A stretch of DNA of 64,000 bases from the NCBI GenBank assembly GCA_023678885.1, contig JAHCLQ010000804.1, positions 158,946 to 222,945 on the forward strand, in the 5' to 3' direction. How positions within the stretch are numbered: position 1 is the stretch's first letter; each line of letters opens with the position of its first letter. The position numbers and the translations under genes were made by a program. A model generated the notes under the pieces. The model searched no databases and was not told the DNA's origin. It worked only from the letters and a program-made list of their open reading frames with translations. Source of the DNA: Pogostemon cablin. Taxonomy: Eukaryota > Streptophyta > Magnoliopsida > Lamiales > Lamiaceae. Shown piece by piece: positions 15,801-29,140 of this stretch.

Positions 15801-18800
15801 TTTATTCAACGATTCGATTAAACGAAGTGATAATGAGTCTTTAGACGACATATCTATCATGCATTATACGTTGTTTATCCTTTCTTAACTCATAAGAAAA
15901 CAAGTTCCTTATTCAATGATTCAATTAAATGAAGAGTTAATAAGTCTTTAAACGTCGAATCTATCATGTATTATATGTTGTTTATCCTTTCTTAACTCAT
16001 AAAGAAATGAGTTCTTTATTCAATGATTTGATTAAACAAAGAGATAATAAGTATTTGAACGTCGAATCTATTATACATTATATATTGTTTATCCTTTCTT
16101 AACTCGTAAGGAAAAGAGTTTTTTATTCAAAGATTTGTTTAAAAGATGTGATAATGAGTATTTAGACGTCAAATTTATCATGCATTATATGTTGTTTATC
16201 ATTTCTTAACTCATAAGAAAACGAGTTTTTTATTCAATGATTCGATTAAATGAAGAGATAATGAGACTTTAAACGTCAAATCTATCATGCATTATATGTT
16301 GTTTATCCTTTCTTAACTCATAAGGAAATGAGTTCTTTATTCATGATTCGATTAAACGAAGAGATAATAAGTATTTGAATGTCGAATCTACCATGCATTA
16401 TATATTGTTTATCCTTTCTTAACTCGTAAGGAAAGGAGTTTTTTATTAAAAAATTCGTTTAAAAGAAGTGATAATGAGTATTTAGACGTCGAATCTATCA
16501 TGCATTATATGTTGTTTATCCTTTCTTAACTATTAAGGAAACGAGTTATTTATTTAATGATTCAATTAAATGAAGAGATAATGAGTCTTTAAACGTCAAA
16601 TCTATCATGCATTATATGTTTTTTTATCCTTTCTTAACTCATAAGGAAACGAGTTCTTTATTCAATGATTCGATTAAATGAAGAGATAATAAGTCTTTAA
16701 ACGTCGAATCTATCATGCATTATATGTTGTTTTTCTTTTCTTAACTCATAAAGAAATGAGTTCTTTATTCAATGATTCGATTAAACAAAGAGATAATTAC
16801 TCTTTAGACGTCGAATCTATCATGCATTATATATTGTTTATCCTTTCTTAACTCATAAGGGAAGGAGTTTTTATTCAATGATTCGTCTAAACGAAGTGAT
16901 AATGAGTCTTTAGACGTCGAATCCATCATGCATTATATGTTGTTTATCATTTCTTAACTCATAAAGAAACGAGTTCTTTATTCAATGATTCGATCAAATG
17001 AAGAGATAATAAGTCTTTAAACGTCGAATCTATCATGCATTATATGTTGTTTATCTTTTCTTAACTCATAAAGAAATGAGTTCTTTATTCGATGATTCGA
17101 TTAAATAAAGAGATAATTACTCTCTAGACGTCGAATCTATCATGCATTATATGTTGTTTATCCTTTCTTAACTCATAAAGAAACGAGTTCTTTATTCAAT
17201 GATTCGATTAAACAAAGAGATAATGAATCTTTAGACGTCGAATCTATCATGCATTATATATTGTTTATCCTTTCTTAACTCATAAAGAAGTGAGTTTTTT
17301 ATTCAATGATTCGATTAAACGAAGTGATAATGAGTCTTTAGACGTTGAATCTATCATGCATTATATGTTGTTTATCCTTTCTTAACTCATAAAGAAACGA
17401 GTTCTTTATTCAATGATTCGATTAAACGAAGAGATAATAAGTCTTTGAATGTCAAATCTATCATGCATTATGTATTGTTTATCTTTTTTTAACTCATAAA
17501 GAAACGAGTTTTTTATTCAATGATTCGATTAAACAAAGAGATAATCACTCTTCAGACGTCGAATCTATCATGCATTATATATTGTTTATTCTTTCTTAAC
17601 ACATATGAAAAGGAGTTTTTTATTGAACGATTCGATTAAACGAAGTGATAATGAGTCTTTAGACGACGTATCTATCATGCATTATACGTTGTTTATCCTT
17701 TCTTAACTCATAAGAAAACAAGTTCCTTATTCAATGATTCAATTAAATGAAGAGTTAATAAGTCTTTAAACGTCGAATCTATCATGTATTATATGTTGTT
17801 TATCCTTTCTTAACTCATAAAGAAATGAGTTCTTTATTCAATGATTTGATTAAACAAAGAGATAATAAGTATTTGAACGTCGAATCTATTATACATTATA
17901 TATTGTTTATCCTTTCTTAACTCGTAAGGAAAAGAGTTTTTTATTCAAAGATTTGTTTAAAAGATGTGATAATGAGTATTTAGACGTCAAATTTATCATG
18001 CATTATATGTTGTTTATCATTTCTTAACTCATAAGAAAACGAGTTTTTTATTCAATGATTCGATTAAATGAAGAGATAATGAGACTTTAAACGTCGAATC
18101 TATCATGCATTATATGTTGTTTATCCTTTCTTAACTCATAAGGAAATGAGTTCTTTATTCATGATTCGATTAAACGAAGAGATAATAAGTATTTGAATGT
18201 CGAATCTACCATGCATTATATATTGTTTATCCTTTCTTAACTCGTAAGGAAAGGAGTTTTTTATTAAAAAATTCGTTTAAAAGAAGTGATAATGAGTATT
18301 TAGACGTCGAATCTATCATGCATTATATGTTGTTTATCCTTTCTTAACTATTAAGGAAACGAGTTATTTATTTAATGATTCAATTAAATGAAGAGATAAT
18401 GAGTCTTTAAACGTCAAATCTATCATGCATTATATGTTTTTTTTATCCTTTCTTAACTCATAAGGAAACGAGTTCTTTATTCAATGATTCGATTAAATGA
18501 AGAGATAATAAGTCTTTAAACGTCGAATCTATCATGCATTATATGTTGTTTTTCTTTTCTTAACTCATAAAGAAATGAGTTCTTTATTCAATGATTCGAT
18601 TAAACAAAGAGATAATTACTCTTTAGACGTCGAATCTATCATGCATTATATATTGTTTATCCTTTCTTAACTCATAGGGGAAGGATTTTTTATTCAATGA
18701 TTCGTCTAAACGAAGTGATAATGAGTCTTTAGACGTCGAATCCATCATGCATTATATGTTGTTTATCATTTCTTAACTCATAAAGAAACGAGTTCTTTAT

Positions 18801-21800
18801 TCAATGATTCGATCAAATGAAGAGATAATAAGTCTTTAAACGTCGAATCTATCATGCATTATATGTTGTTTATCTTTTCTTAACTCATAAAGAAATGAGT
18901 TCTTTATTCGATGATTCGATTAAATAAAGAGATAATTACTCTCTAGACGTCGAATCTGTCATGCATTATATGTTGTTTATCCTTTCTTAACTCATAAAGA
19001 AACAAGTTCTTTATTCAATGATTCGATTAAACAAAGAGATAATGAATCTTTAGACGTCGAATCTATCATGCATTATATATTGTTTATCCTTTCTTAACTC
19101 ATAAAGAAGTGAGTTTTTTATTCAATGATTCGATTAAACGAAGTGATAATGAGTCTTTAGACGTTGAATCTATCATGCATTATATGTTGTTTATCCTTTC
19201 TTAACTCATAAAGAAACGAGTTCTTTATTCAATGATTCGATTAAACGAAGAGATAATAAGTCTTTGAATGTCAAATCTATCATGCATTATGTATTGTTTA
19301 TCTTTTCTTAACTCATAAAGAAACGAGTTTTTTATTCAATGATTCGATTAAACAAAGAGATAATCACTCTTCAGACGTCGAATCTATCATGCATTATATA
19401 TTGTTTATTCTTTCTTAACACATATGAAAAGGAGTTTTTTATTGAACGATTCGATTAAACGAAGTGATAATGAGTCTTTAGACGACGTATCTATCATGCA
19501 TTATACGTTGTTTATCCTTTCTTAACTCATAAGAAAACAAGTTCCTTATTCAATGATTCAATTAAATGAAGAGTTAATAAGTCTTTAAACGTCGAATCTA
19601 TCATGTATTATATGTTGTTTATCCTTTCTTAACTCATAAAGAAATGAGTTCTTTATTCAATGATTTGATTAAACAAAGAGATAATAAGTATTTGAACGTC
19701 GAATCTATTATACATTATATATTGTTTATCCTTTCTTAACTCGTAAGGAAAAGAGTTTTTTATTCAAAGATTTGTTTAAAAGATGTGATAATGAGTATTT
19801 AGACGTCAAATTTATCATGCATTATATGTTGTTTATCATTTCTTAACTCATAAGAAAACGAGTTTTTTATTCAATGATTCGATTAAATGAAGAGATAATG
19901 AGACTTTAAACGTCGAATCTATCATGCATTATATGTTGTTTATCCTTTCTTAACTCATAAGGAAATGAGTTCTTTATTCATGATTCGATTAAACGAAGAG
20001 ATAATAAGTATTTGAATGTCGAATCTACCATGCATTATATATTGTTTATTCTTTCTTAACTCGTAAGGAAAGGAGTTTTTTATTAAAAAATTCGTTTAAA
20101 AGAAGTGATAATGAGTATTTAGACGTCGAATCTATCATGCATTATATGTTGTTTATCCTTTCTTAACTATTAAGGAAACGAGTTATTTATTTAATGATTC
20201 AATTAAATGAAGAGATAATGAGTCTTTAAACGTCAAATCTATCATGCATTATATGTTTTTTTTATCCTTTCTTAACTCATAAGGAAACGAGTTCTTTATT
20301 CAATGATTCGATTAAATGAAGAGATAATAAGTCTTTAAACGTCGAATCTATCATGCATTATATGTTGTTTTTCTTTTCTTAACTCATAAAGAAATGAGTT
20401 CTTTATTCAATGATTCGATTAAACAAAGAGATAATTACTCTTTAGACGTCGAATCTATCATGCATTATATATTGTTTATCCTTTCTTAACTCATAAGGGA
20501 AGGAGTTTTTATTCAATGATTCGTCTAAACGAAGTGATAATGAGTCTTTAGACGTCGAATCTATCATGCATTATATGTTGTTTATCATTTCTTAACTCAT
20601 AAAGAAACGAGTTCTTTATTCAATGATTCGATCAAATGAAGAGATAATAAGTCTTTAAACGTCGAATCTATCATGCATTATATGTTGTTTATCTTTTCTT
20701 AACTCATAAAGAAATGAGTTCTTTATTCGATGATTCGATTAAATAAAGAGATAATTACTCTCTAGACGTCGAATCTATCATGCATTATATGTTGTTTATC
20801 CTTTCTTAACTCATAAAGAAACGAGTTCTTTATTTAATGATTCGATTAAACAAAGAGATAATGAATCTTTAGACGTCGAATCTATCATGCATTATATATT
20901 GTTTATCCTGTGAGTTTTTTATTCAATGATTCGATTAAACGAAGTGATAATGAGTCTTTAGACATTGAATCTATCATGCATTATATGTTGTTTATCCTTT
21001 CTTAACTCATAAAGAAACTAGTTCTTTATTCAATGATTCGATTAAACGAAGAGATAATAAGTCTTTGAATTTCAAATCTATCATGCATTATATATTGTTT
21101 ATCTTTTCTTAACTCATAAAGAAATGAGTTTTTTATTCAATGATTCGATTAAACAAAGAGATAATGACTCTTCAGACGTTGAATCTATCATGCATTATAT
21201 ATTGTTTATTCTTTCTTAACTCATATGAAAAGGAGTTTTTTATTCAACGATTCGATTAAACGAAGTGATAATGAGTCTTTAGACGACGTATCTATCATGC
21301 ATTATACGTTGTTTATCCTTTCTTAACTCATAAGAAAACAAGTTCCTTATTCAATGATTCAATTAAATGAAGAGTTAATAAGTCTTTAAACGTCGAATCT
21401 ATCATGTATTATATGTTGTTTATCCTTTCTTAACTCATAAAGAAATGAGTTCTTTATTCAATGATTTGATTAAACAAAGAGATAATAAGTATTTGAACGT
21501 CGAATCTATTATACATTATATATTGTTTATCCTTTCTTAACTCGTAAGGAAAAGAGTTTTTTATTCAAAGATTTGTTTAAAAGATGTGATAATGAGTATT
21601 TAGACGTCAAATTTATCATGCATTATATGTTGTTTATCATTTCTTAACTCATAAGAAAACGAGTTTTTTATTCAATGATTCGATTAAATGAAGAGATAAT
21701 GAGACTTTAAACGTCGAATCTATCATGCATTATATGTTGTTTATCCTTTCTTAACTCATAAGGAAATGAGTTCTTTATTCATGATTCGATTAAACGAAGA

Positions 21801-24800
21801 GATAATAAGTATTTGAATGTCGAATCTACCATGCATTATATATTGTTTATCCTTTCTTAACTCGTAAGGAAAGGAGTTTTTTATTAAAAAATTCGTTTAA
21901 AAGAAGTGATAATGAGTATTTAGACGTCGAATCTATCATGCATTATATGTTGTTTATCCTTTCTTAACTATTAAGGAAACGAGTTATTTATTTAATGATT
22001 CAATTAAATGAAGAGATAATGAGTCTTTAAACGTCAAATCTATCATGCATTATATGTTTTTTTTATCCTTTCTTAACTCATAAGGAAACGAGTTCTTTAT
22101 TCAATGATTCGATTAAATGAAGAGATAATAAGTCTTTAAACGTCGAATCTATCATGCATTATATGTTGTTTTTCTTTTCTTAACTCATAAAGAAATGAGT
22201 TCTTTATTCAATGATTCGATTAAACAAAGAGATAATTACTCTTTAGACGTCGAATCTATCATGCATTATATATTGTTTATCCTTTCTTAACTCATAAGGG
22301 AAGGAGTTTTTATTCAATGATTCGTCTAAACGAAGTGATAATGAGTCTTTAGACGTCGAATCTATCATGCATTATATGTTGTTTATCATTTCTTAACTCA
22401 TAAAGAAATGAGTTCTTTATTCAATGATTCGATCAAATGAAGAGATAATAAGTCTTTAAACGTCAAATCTATCATGCATTATATGTTGTTTATCTTTTCT
22501 TAACTCATAAAGAAATGAGTTCTTTATTCGATGATTCGATTAAATAAAGAGATAATTACTCTCTAGACGTCGAATCTATCATGCATTATATGTTGTTTAT
22601 CCTTTCTTAACTCATAAAGAAACGAGTTCTTTATTCAATGATTCGATTAAACAAAGAGATAATGAATCTTTAGACATCGAATCTATCATGCATTATATAT
22701 TGTTTATCCTTTCTTAACTCATAAAGAAGTGAGTTTTTTATTCAATGATTCGATTAAACGAAGTGATAATGAGTCTTTAGACGTTGAATCTATCATGCAT
22801 TATATGTTGTTTATCCTTTCTTAACTCATAAAGAAACGAGTTATTTATTCAATGATTCGATTAAACGAAGAGATAATAAGTCTTTGAATGTCAAATCTAT
22901 CATGCATTATGTAATGTTTATCTTTTCTTAACTCATAAAGAAACGAGTTTTTTATTCAATGATTCGATTAAACAAAGAGATAATCACTCTTCAGACGTCG
23001 AATCTATCATGCATTATATATTGTTTATTCTTTCTTAACACATATGAAAAGGAGTTTTTTATTGAATGATTCGATTAAACGAAGTGATAATGAGTCTTTA
23101 GACGACGTATCTATCATGCATTATACGTTGTTTATCCTTTCTTAACTCATAAGAAAACAAGTTCCTTATTCAATGATTCAATTAAATGAAGAGTTAATAT
23201 GTCTTTAAACGTCGAATCTATGATGCATTATATGTTGTTTATCCTTTCTTAACTCATAAAGAAATGAGTTCTTTATTCAATGATTTGATTAAACAAAGAG
23301 ATAATAAGTATTTGAACGTCGAATCTATTATACATTATATATTGTTTATCCTTTCTTAACTCATAAGGAAAAGAGTTTTTTATTCAAAGATTTGTTTAAA
23401 AGATGTGATAATGAGTATTTAGACGTCAAATTTATCATACATTATATGTTGTTTATCATTTCTTAACTCAAAAGGAAACGAGTTTTTTATTCAATGATTC
23501 GATTAAATGAAGAGATAATGAGACTTTAAACGTCGAATCTATCATGCATTATATGTTGTTTATCCTTTCTTAACTCATAAGGAAATGAGTTCTTTATTCA
23601 TGATTCGATTAAACGAAGAGATAATAAGTATTTGAATGTCGAATCTACCATGCATTATATATTGTTTATCCTTTCTTAACTCGTAAGGAAAGGAGTTTTC
23701 TATTAAAAAATTCGTTTAAAAGAAGTGATAATGAGTATTTAGACGTCGATTCTATCATGCATTATATGTTGTTTATCCTTTTTTAACTATTAAGGAAACG
23801 AGTTATTTATTTAATGATTCAATTAAATGAAGAGATAATGAGTCTTTAAACGTCAAATCTATCATGCATTATATGTTTTTTTTATCCTTTCTTAACTCAT
23901 AAGGAAACGAGTTCTTTATTCAATGATTCGATTAAATGAAGAGATAATAAGTCTTTAAACGTCGAATCTATCATGCATTATATGTTGTTTTTCTTTTCTT
24001 AACTCATAAAGAAATGAGTTCTTTATTCAATGATTCGATTAAACAAAGAGATAATTACTCTTTAGACGTCGAATCTATCATGCATTATATATTGTTTATC
24101 CTTTCTTAACTCATAAGGAAAGGAGTTTTTATTCAATGATTCGTCTAAACGAAGTGATAATAGTCTTTAGACGTCGAATCTATCATGCATTATATGTTGT
24201 TTATCATTTCTTAACTCATAAAGAAACGAGTTCTTTATTCAATGGTTCGATCAAATGAAGAGATAATAAGTCTTTAAACGTCGAATCTATCATGCATTAT
24301 ATGTTGTTTATCTTTTCTTAACTCATAAAGAAATGAGTTCTTTATTCGATGATTTGATTAAATAAAGAGATAATTACACTCTAGACGTCGAATCTATCAT
24401 GCATTATATGTTGTTTATCCTTTCTTAACTCATAAAGAAACGAGTTCTTTATTCAATGATTCGATTAAACAAAGAGATAATGAATCTTTAGACGTCGAAT
24501 CTATCACGCATTATATATTGTTTATCCTTTCTTAACTCATAAAGAAGTGAGTTTTTTATTCAATGATTCGATTAAACGAAGTGATAATGAGTCTTTAGAC
24601 GTTGAATCTATCATGCATTATATGTTGTTTATCCTTTCTTAACTCATAAAGAAACGAGTTATTTATTCAATGATTCGATTAAACGAAGAGATAATAAGTC
24701 TTTGAATGTCAAATCTATCATGCATTATATATTGTATATCTTTTCTTAACTCATAAAGAAATGAGTTTTTTATTCAATGATTCGATTAAACAAAGAGATA

Positions 24801-27520
24801 ATCACTCTTCAGACGTCGAATCTATCATGCATTATATATTGTTTATTCTTTCTTAACTCATATGAAAAGGAGTTTTTTATTCAACGATTCGATTAAACGA
24901 AGTGATAATAAGTCTTTATACGACGTATCTATCATGCATTATACGTTGTTTATCCTTTCTTAACTCATAAGAAAACAAGTTCCTTATTCAATGATTCAAT
25001 TAAATGAAGAGTTAATAAGTCTTTAAACGTCGAATCTATCATGCATTATATGTTGTTTATCCTTTCTTAACTCTTAAAGAAATGAGTTCTTTATTCAACG
25101 ATTTGATTAAACAAAGAGATAATAAGTATTTGAACGTCGAATCTATTATACATTATATATTGTTTATCCTTTCTTAACTCATAAGGAAAAGAGTTTTTTA
25201 TTCAAAGATTTGTTTAAAAGATGTGATAATGAGTATTTAGACGTCAAATTTATCATGCATTATATGTTGTTTATCATTTCTTAACTCAAAAGGAAACGAG
25301 TTTTTTATTTAATGATTCGATTAAATGAAGAGATAATGAGACTTTAAACGTCGAATCTATCATGCATTATATGTTGTTTATCCTTTCTTAACTCATAAGG
25401 AAATGAGTTCTTTATTCATGATTCGATTAAACGAAGAGATAATAAGTATTTGAATGTCGAATCTACCATGCATTATATATTGTTTATCCTTTCTTAACTC
25501 GTAAGGAAAGGAGTTTTTTATTAAAAAATTCGTTTAAAAGAAGTGATAATGAGTATTTAGACGTCGAATCTATCATGCATTATATGTTGTTTATCCTTTC
25601 TTAACTATTAAGGAAACGAGTTATTTATTTAATGATTCAATTAAATGAAGAGATAATGAGTCTTTAAACGTCAAATCTATCATGCATTATATGTTTTTTT
25701 TATCCTTTCTTAACTCATAAGGAAACGAGTTCTTTATTCAATGATTCGATTAAATGAAGAGATAATAAGTCTTTAAACGTCGAATCTATCATGCATTATA
25801 TGTTGTTTTTCTTTTCTTAACTCATAAAGAAACGAGCTCTTTATTCAATGATTCGATTAAACAAAGAGATAATTACTCTTTAGACGTCGAATCTATCATG
25901 CATTATATATTGTTTATCCTTTCTTAACTCATAAGGAAAGGAGTTTTTTATTCAATGATTCGTCTAAACGAAGTGATAATGAGTCTTTAGACGTCGAATC
26001 TATCATGCATTATATGTTGTTTATCATTTCTTAACTCATAAAGAAACGAGTTCTTTATTCAATGATTCGATCAAATGAAGAGATAATAAGTCTTTAAACG
26101 TCGAATCTATCATGCATTATATGTTGTTTATCTTTTCTTAACTCATAAAGAAATGAGTTCTTTATTCGATGATTCGATTAAATAAAGAGATAATTACTCT
26201 CTAGACGTCGAATCTATCATGCATTATATGTTGTTTATCCTTTCTTAACTCATAAAGAAACGAGTTCTTTATTCAATGATTCGAGTAAACAAAGAGATAA
26301 TGAATCATTAGACGTCGAATCTATCATGCATTATATATTGTTTATCCTTTCTTAACTCATAAAGAAGTGAGTTTTTTATTCAATGATTCGATTAAACGAA
26401 GTGATAATGAGTCTTTAGACGTTGAATCTATCATGCATTATATGTTGTTTATCCTTTCTTAACTCATAAAGAAACGAGTTCTTTATTCAATGATTCGATT
26501 AAACGAAGAGATAATAAGTCTTTGAATGTCAAATCTATCATGCATTATTTATTGTTTATCTTTTCTTAACTCATAAAGAAACGAGTTTTTTATTCAATGA
26601 TTCGATTAAACAAAGAGATAATCACTCTTCAGACGTCGAATCTATCATGCATTATATATTGTTTATTCTTTCTTAACTCATATGGAAAGGAGTTTTTTAT
26701 TTAACGATTCGATTAAACGAAGTGATAATGAGTCTTTAGACGACGAATCTATCATGCATTATACGTTGTTTATCCTTTCTTAACTCATAAGAAAACAAGT
26801 TCCTTATTCAATGATTCAATTAAATGAAGAGTTAATAAGTCTTTAAACGTTGAATCTATCATGCATTATATGTTGTTTATCCTTTCTTAACTCATAAAGA
26901 AATGAGTTCTTTATTCAATGATTCGATTAAACAAAGAGATAATAAGTATTTGAACGTCGAATCTATCACACATTATATATTGTTTATCCTTTCTTAACTC
27001 ATAAGGAAAAGAGTTTTTTATTCAAAGATTTGTTTAAAAGATGTGATAATGAGTATTTAGATGTCGAATTTATCATGCATTATATGTTGTTTATCATTTC
27101 TTAACTCATAAGGAAACGAGTTCTTTATTCAATGATTCAATTAAATGAAGAGATAATGAGTCTTTAAACGTCGAATCTATCATGCATTATATGTTGTTTA
27201 TCCTTTCTTAACTCATAAGGAAATGAGTTCTTTATTCATGATTCGATTAAACGAAGAGATAATAAGTATTTGAATGTTGAATCTACCATGCATTATATAT
27301 TGTTTATCCTTTCTTAACTCGAAAGGAAAGGAGTTTTTTATTCAAAAATTCGTTTAAAAGAAGTGATAATGAGTATTTAGACGTCGAATCTATCATGCAT
27401 TGTATGTTGTTTATCCTTTCTTAACTATTAAGGAAACGAGTTCTTTATTTAATGATTCAATTAAATGAAGATATAATGAGTCTTTAAACGTCAAATCTAT
27501 CATGCATTATATGTTGTTTA
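3849..27520. repeat. SatA 17-mer higher-order repeat array (about 13 copies)
   Basis: A GTGAG landmark in one particular monomer recurs at 4,970, 6,771, 8,572, 10,053, 11,854, 13,672, 15,472, 17,290, 19,109, 20,910, 22,729, 24,547 and 26,367. Intervals are 1,800-1,801 bp or 1,818-1,820 bp, that is 17 monomers. The one exception is 1,481 bp (14 monomers). The two interval classes reflect a roughly 19-bp deletion in the landmark monomer, TTTATCCTGTGAG in place of a full TTTATCCTTTCTTAACTC stretch. The first copy (3,849-4,970) is shortened and more diverged. Past about 27,520 the HOR register is lost. Confidence 0.88.
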
Positions 27521-28793
27521 TCCTTTCTTAACTCATAAGGAATGGAGTTTTTTATTCAAAGATTCGTTTAAAAGAAGTGATATTGAGTATTTAGCCGTCG
27601 AATTTATCATGCATTATATGTTGTTTATCCTTTCTTAACTCATAAGGAAACGAGTTCTTTATTCAAAGATTCGTTTAAAAGAAGTGATATTGAGTATTTA
27701 GCCGTCGAATTTATCATGCATTATATGTTGTTTATCCTTTCTTAACTCATAAGGAAACGAGTTCTTTATTCAATGATTCGCTTAAATGAAGAGATAATAA
27801 GTCCTTAAACGTCGAATCTATCATGTGTTATATGTTGTTTTCCTTTCTTAACTCATTAAGAAATTAGTTCTTTATTCAATGATTCGATTAAACAAAGAAA
27901 TAATAAGTATTTGAACGTCGAATCTATCATACATTATATATTGTTTATCCTTTATTAACTCATAAGGAAAGGAGTTTTTTATTCAAAGATTCGTTTAAAA
28001 GAAGTGATATTGAGTATTTGGACGTCGAATTTATCATGCATTATATGTTGTATATCCTTTCTTAACTCATAAGGAAACGAGTTCTTTATTCAATGATTCG
28101 ATTAAATGAAGAGATAATAAGTATTTGAACGTCGAATCTATCATGCATTATATATTGTTTATCCTTTCTTAACTCATAAGGAAAGGAGTTTTTTATTCAA
28201 AGATTCGTTTAAAAGAAGTGATATTGAGTCTTTAAACGTCGAATCTATCATGCATTATATGTTGTTTATCCTTTCTTAACTCATAAGGAAATGAGTTCTT
28301 TATTCAATGATTCGATTAAATGAAGAGATAATAAGTATTTGAACGTCGAATCTATCATGCATTATATATTGTTTATCCTTTCTTAACTCATAAGGAAAGG
28401 AGTTTTTTATTCAAAGATTCATTTAAAAGAAGTGATATTGAGTCTTTAAACGTCGAATCTATCATGCATTATATGTTGTTTATCCTTTCTTAACTCATAA
28501 GGAAATGAGTTCTTTATTCATGATTCGATTAAACGAAGAGATAATAAGTATTTGAATGTCGAATCTATCATGCATTATATATTGTTTATCCTTTCTTAAC
28601 TCGTAAGGAAAGGAGTTTTTTATTCAAAAATTCGTTTAAAAGAAGTGATAATGAGTATTTAAACGTCGAATCTATCATGCATTATATGTTGTTTATCCTT
28701 TCTTAACTCATAAGGAAACGAGTTCTTTATTTAATGATTCAATTAAATGAAGAGATAATGAGTATTTAAACGTCAAATCTATCATGCATTATA
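27521..28793. repeat. SatA degenerate edge with monomer and dimer duplications
   Basis: The 17-mer register is lost here. Two adjacent monomers share the private variant TTAGCCGTCG (GATTCGTTTA landmarks at 27,561 and 27,668, exactly 107 bp apart), so one monomer was duplicated. Further on, a dimer repeats: GTATTTGAA landmarks at 28,121, 28,335 and 28,548, spacing 214 and 213 bp. The last monomer is cut inside CATGCATTATA by the retrotransposon insertion. Confidence 0.85.
28789..28793. repeat. Target-site duplication of outer LTR, left copy
   Basis: TTATA at the end of a broken SatA monomer (CATGCA TTATA). The same TTATA restarts the SatA monomer at 39,149 (TTATA TGTTGTTTATCC). Removing the insertion and one TTATA restores a normal monomer, CATGCATTATATGTTG. 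Flanking identity extends to CATTATAT, so the cut could be shifted by a base or two. Confidence 0.8.
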
Positions 28794-28800
28794 TATAATA

Positions 28801-29030
28801 TCTTAGCTCAACTAGATTTTTTTTCGAAAGCCCAAAACCTATTTATTTATTTTTATGGCCCAAAAGGCCAGCTCTATCTTAGCCCAACTAGATTTTTTTT
28901 TAGAAAGCCCAAAACCTATTTATTTATTTTTATGGCCCAAAAGGCCAGCCCTATCTTAGCCCAACTAGATTTTTTTTAGAAAGTCAAAACTTATCTATTT
29001 ATTTATTTTGTGGCCCAAAGTTTCAGCCCA
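28801..29030. repeat. Three tandem copies of a 76-77-bp repeat in the outer LTR
   Basis: Copies begin with TCTTAG at 28,801, 28,877 and 28,954. Each holds CTCAACTAG or CCCAACTAG, a T-run, CCAAAACCTATTTATTTA and, in the first two, TGGCCCAAAAGGCCA. That 15-mer can fold as a 5-bp stem with a 5-base loop. The third copy is more diverged. The repeat lies just inside the 5' end of the LTR, upstream of its likely promoter. Confidence 0.85.
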
Positions 29031-29042
29031 CTTAAATGGCCT

Positions 29043-29140
29043 GATATATAATTATTAAGGCTAAAGTTAAAAAAAAGAGAGAAGAACGGGAGAAGAAAAA
29101 CAAAAGAGGGGAAAGAAGAGAGTGAAGAGGAGAAACCCTT
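29043..29140 (+). promoter_or_regulatory. Likely LTR promoter and transcript start region
   Basis: GATATATAATTATTAAGG near 29,043 looks like a plant TATA element. About 30 bp downstream begins a long purine-rich leader (AAAAAAGAGAGAAGAACGGG and onwards to about 29,140). This arrangement of TATA box then GA-rich leader is usual at the U3/R border of plant LTRs. No expression evidence is available from sequence. Confidence 0.45.

Larger units (their letters stand above)
1..28793. repeat. SatA: 107-bp satellite array, left block
   Basis: Continuous head-to-tail array of an AT-rich monomer, about 107 bp long. Spacing of the landmark TCTATCATGCATTATATG is 107, 109, 107 and 107 bp in the first four intervals. 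Other fixed landmarks in each monomer are TTTCTTAACTCATAA, TTTATTCAATGATTCGATTA and GAGATAAT. G+C is about 27% by hand count of one monomer. There is room for about 269 monomers. Adjacent monomers differ from each other, but monomers 17 or 18 positions apart are nearly identical, which is the mark of higher-order repeats. No gene, promoter or RNA is seen anywhere in the block. I do not recognise the monomer as a named satellite family. Monomer size and HOR organisation would fit a centromeric or pericentromeric satellite, but that is inference. Confidence 0.97.

Noticed and set aside
1..28793. CRISPR-like array of regularly spaced repeats
   Set aside because: The whole monomer is repeated with no unique spacers, the host is a plant, and no cas gene is present.
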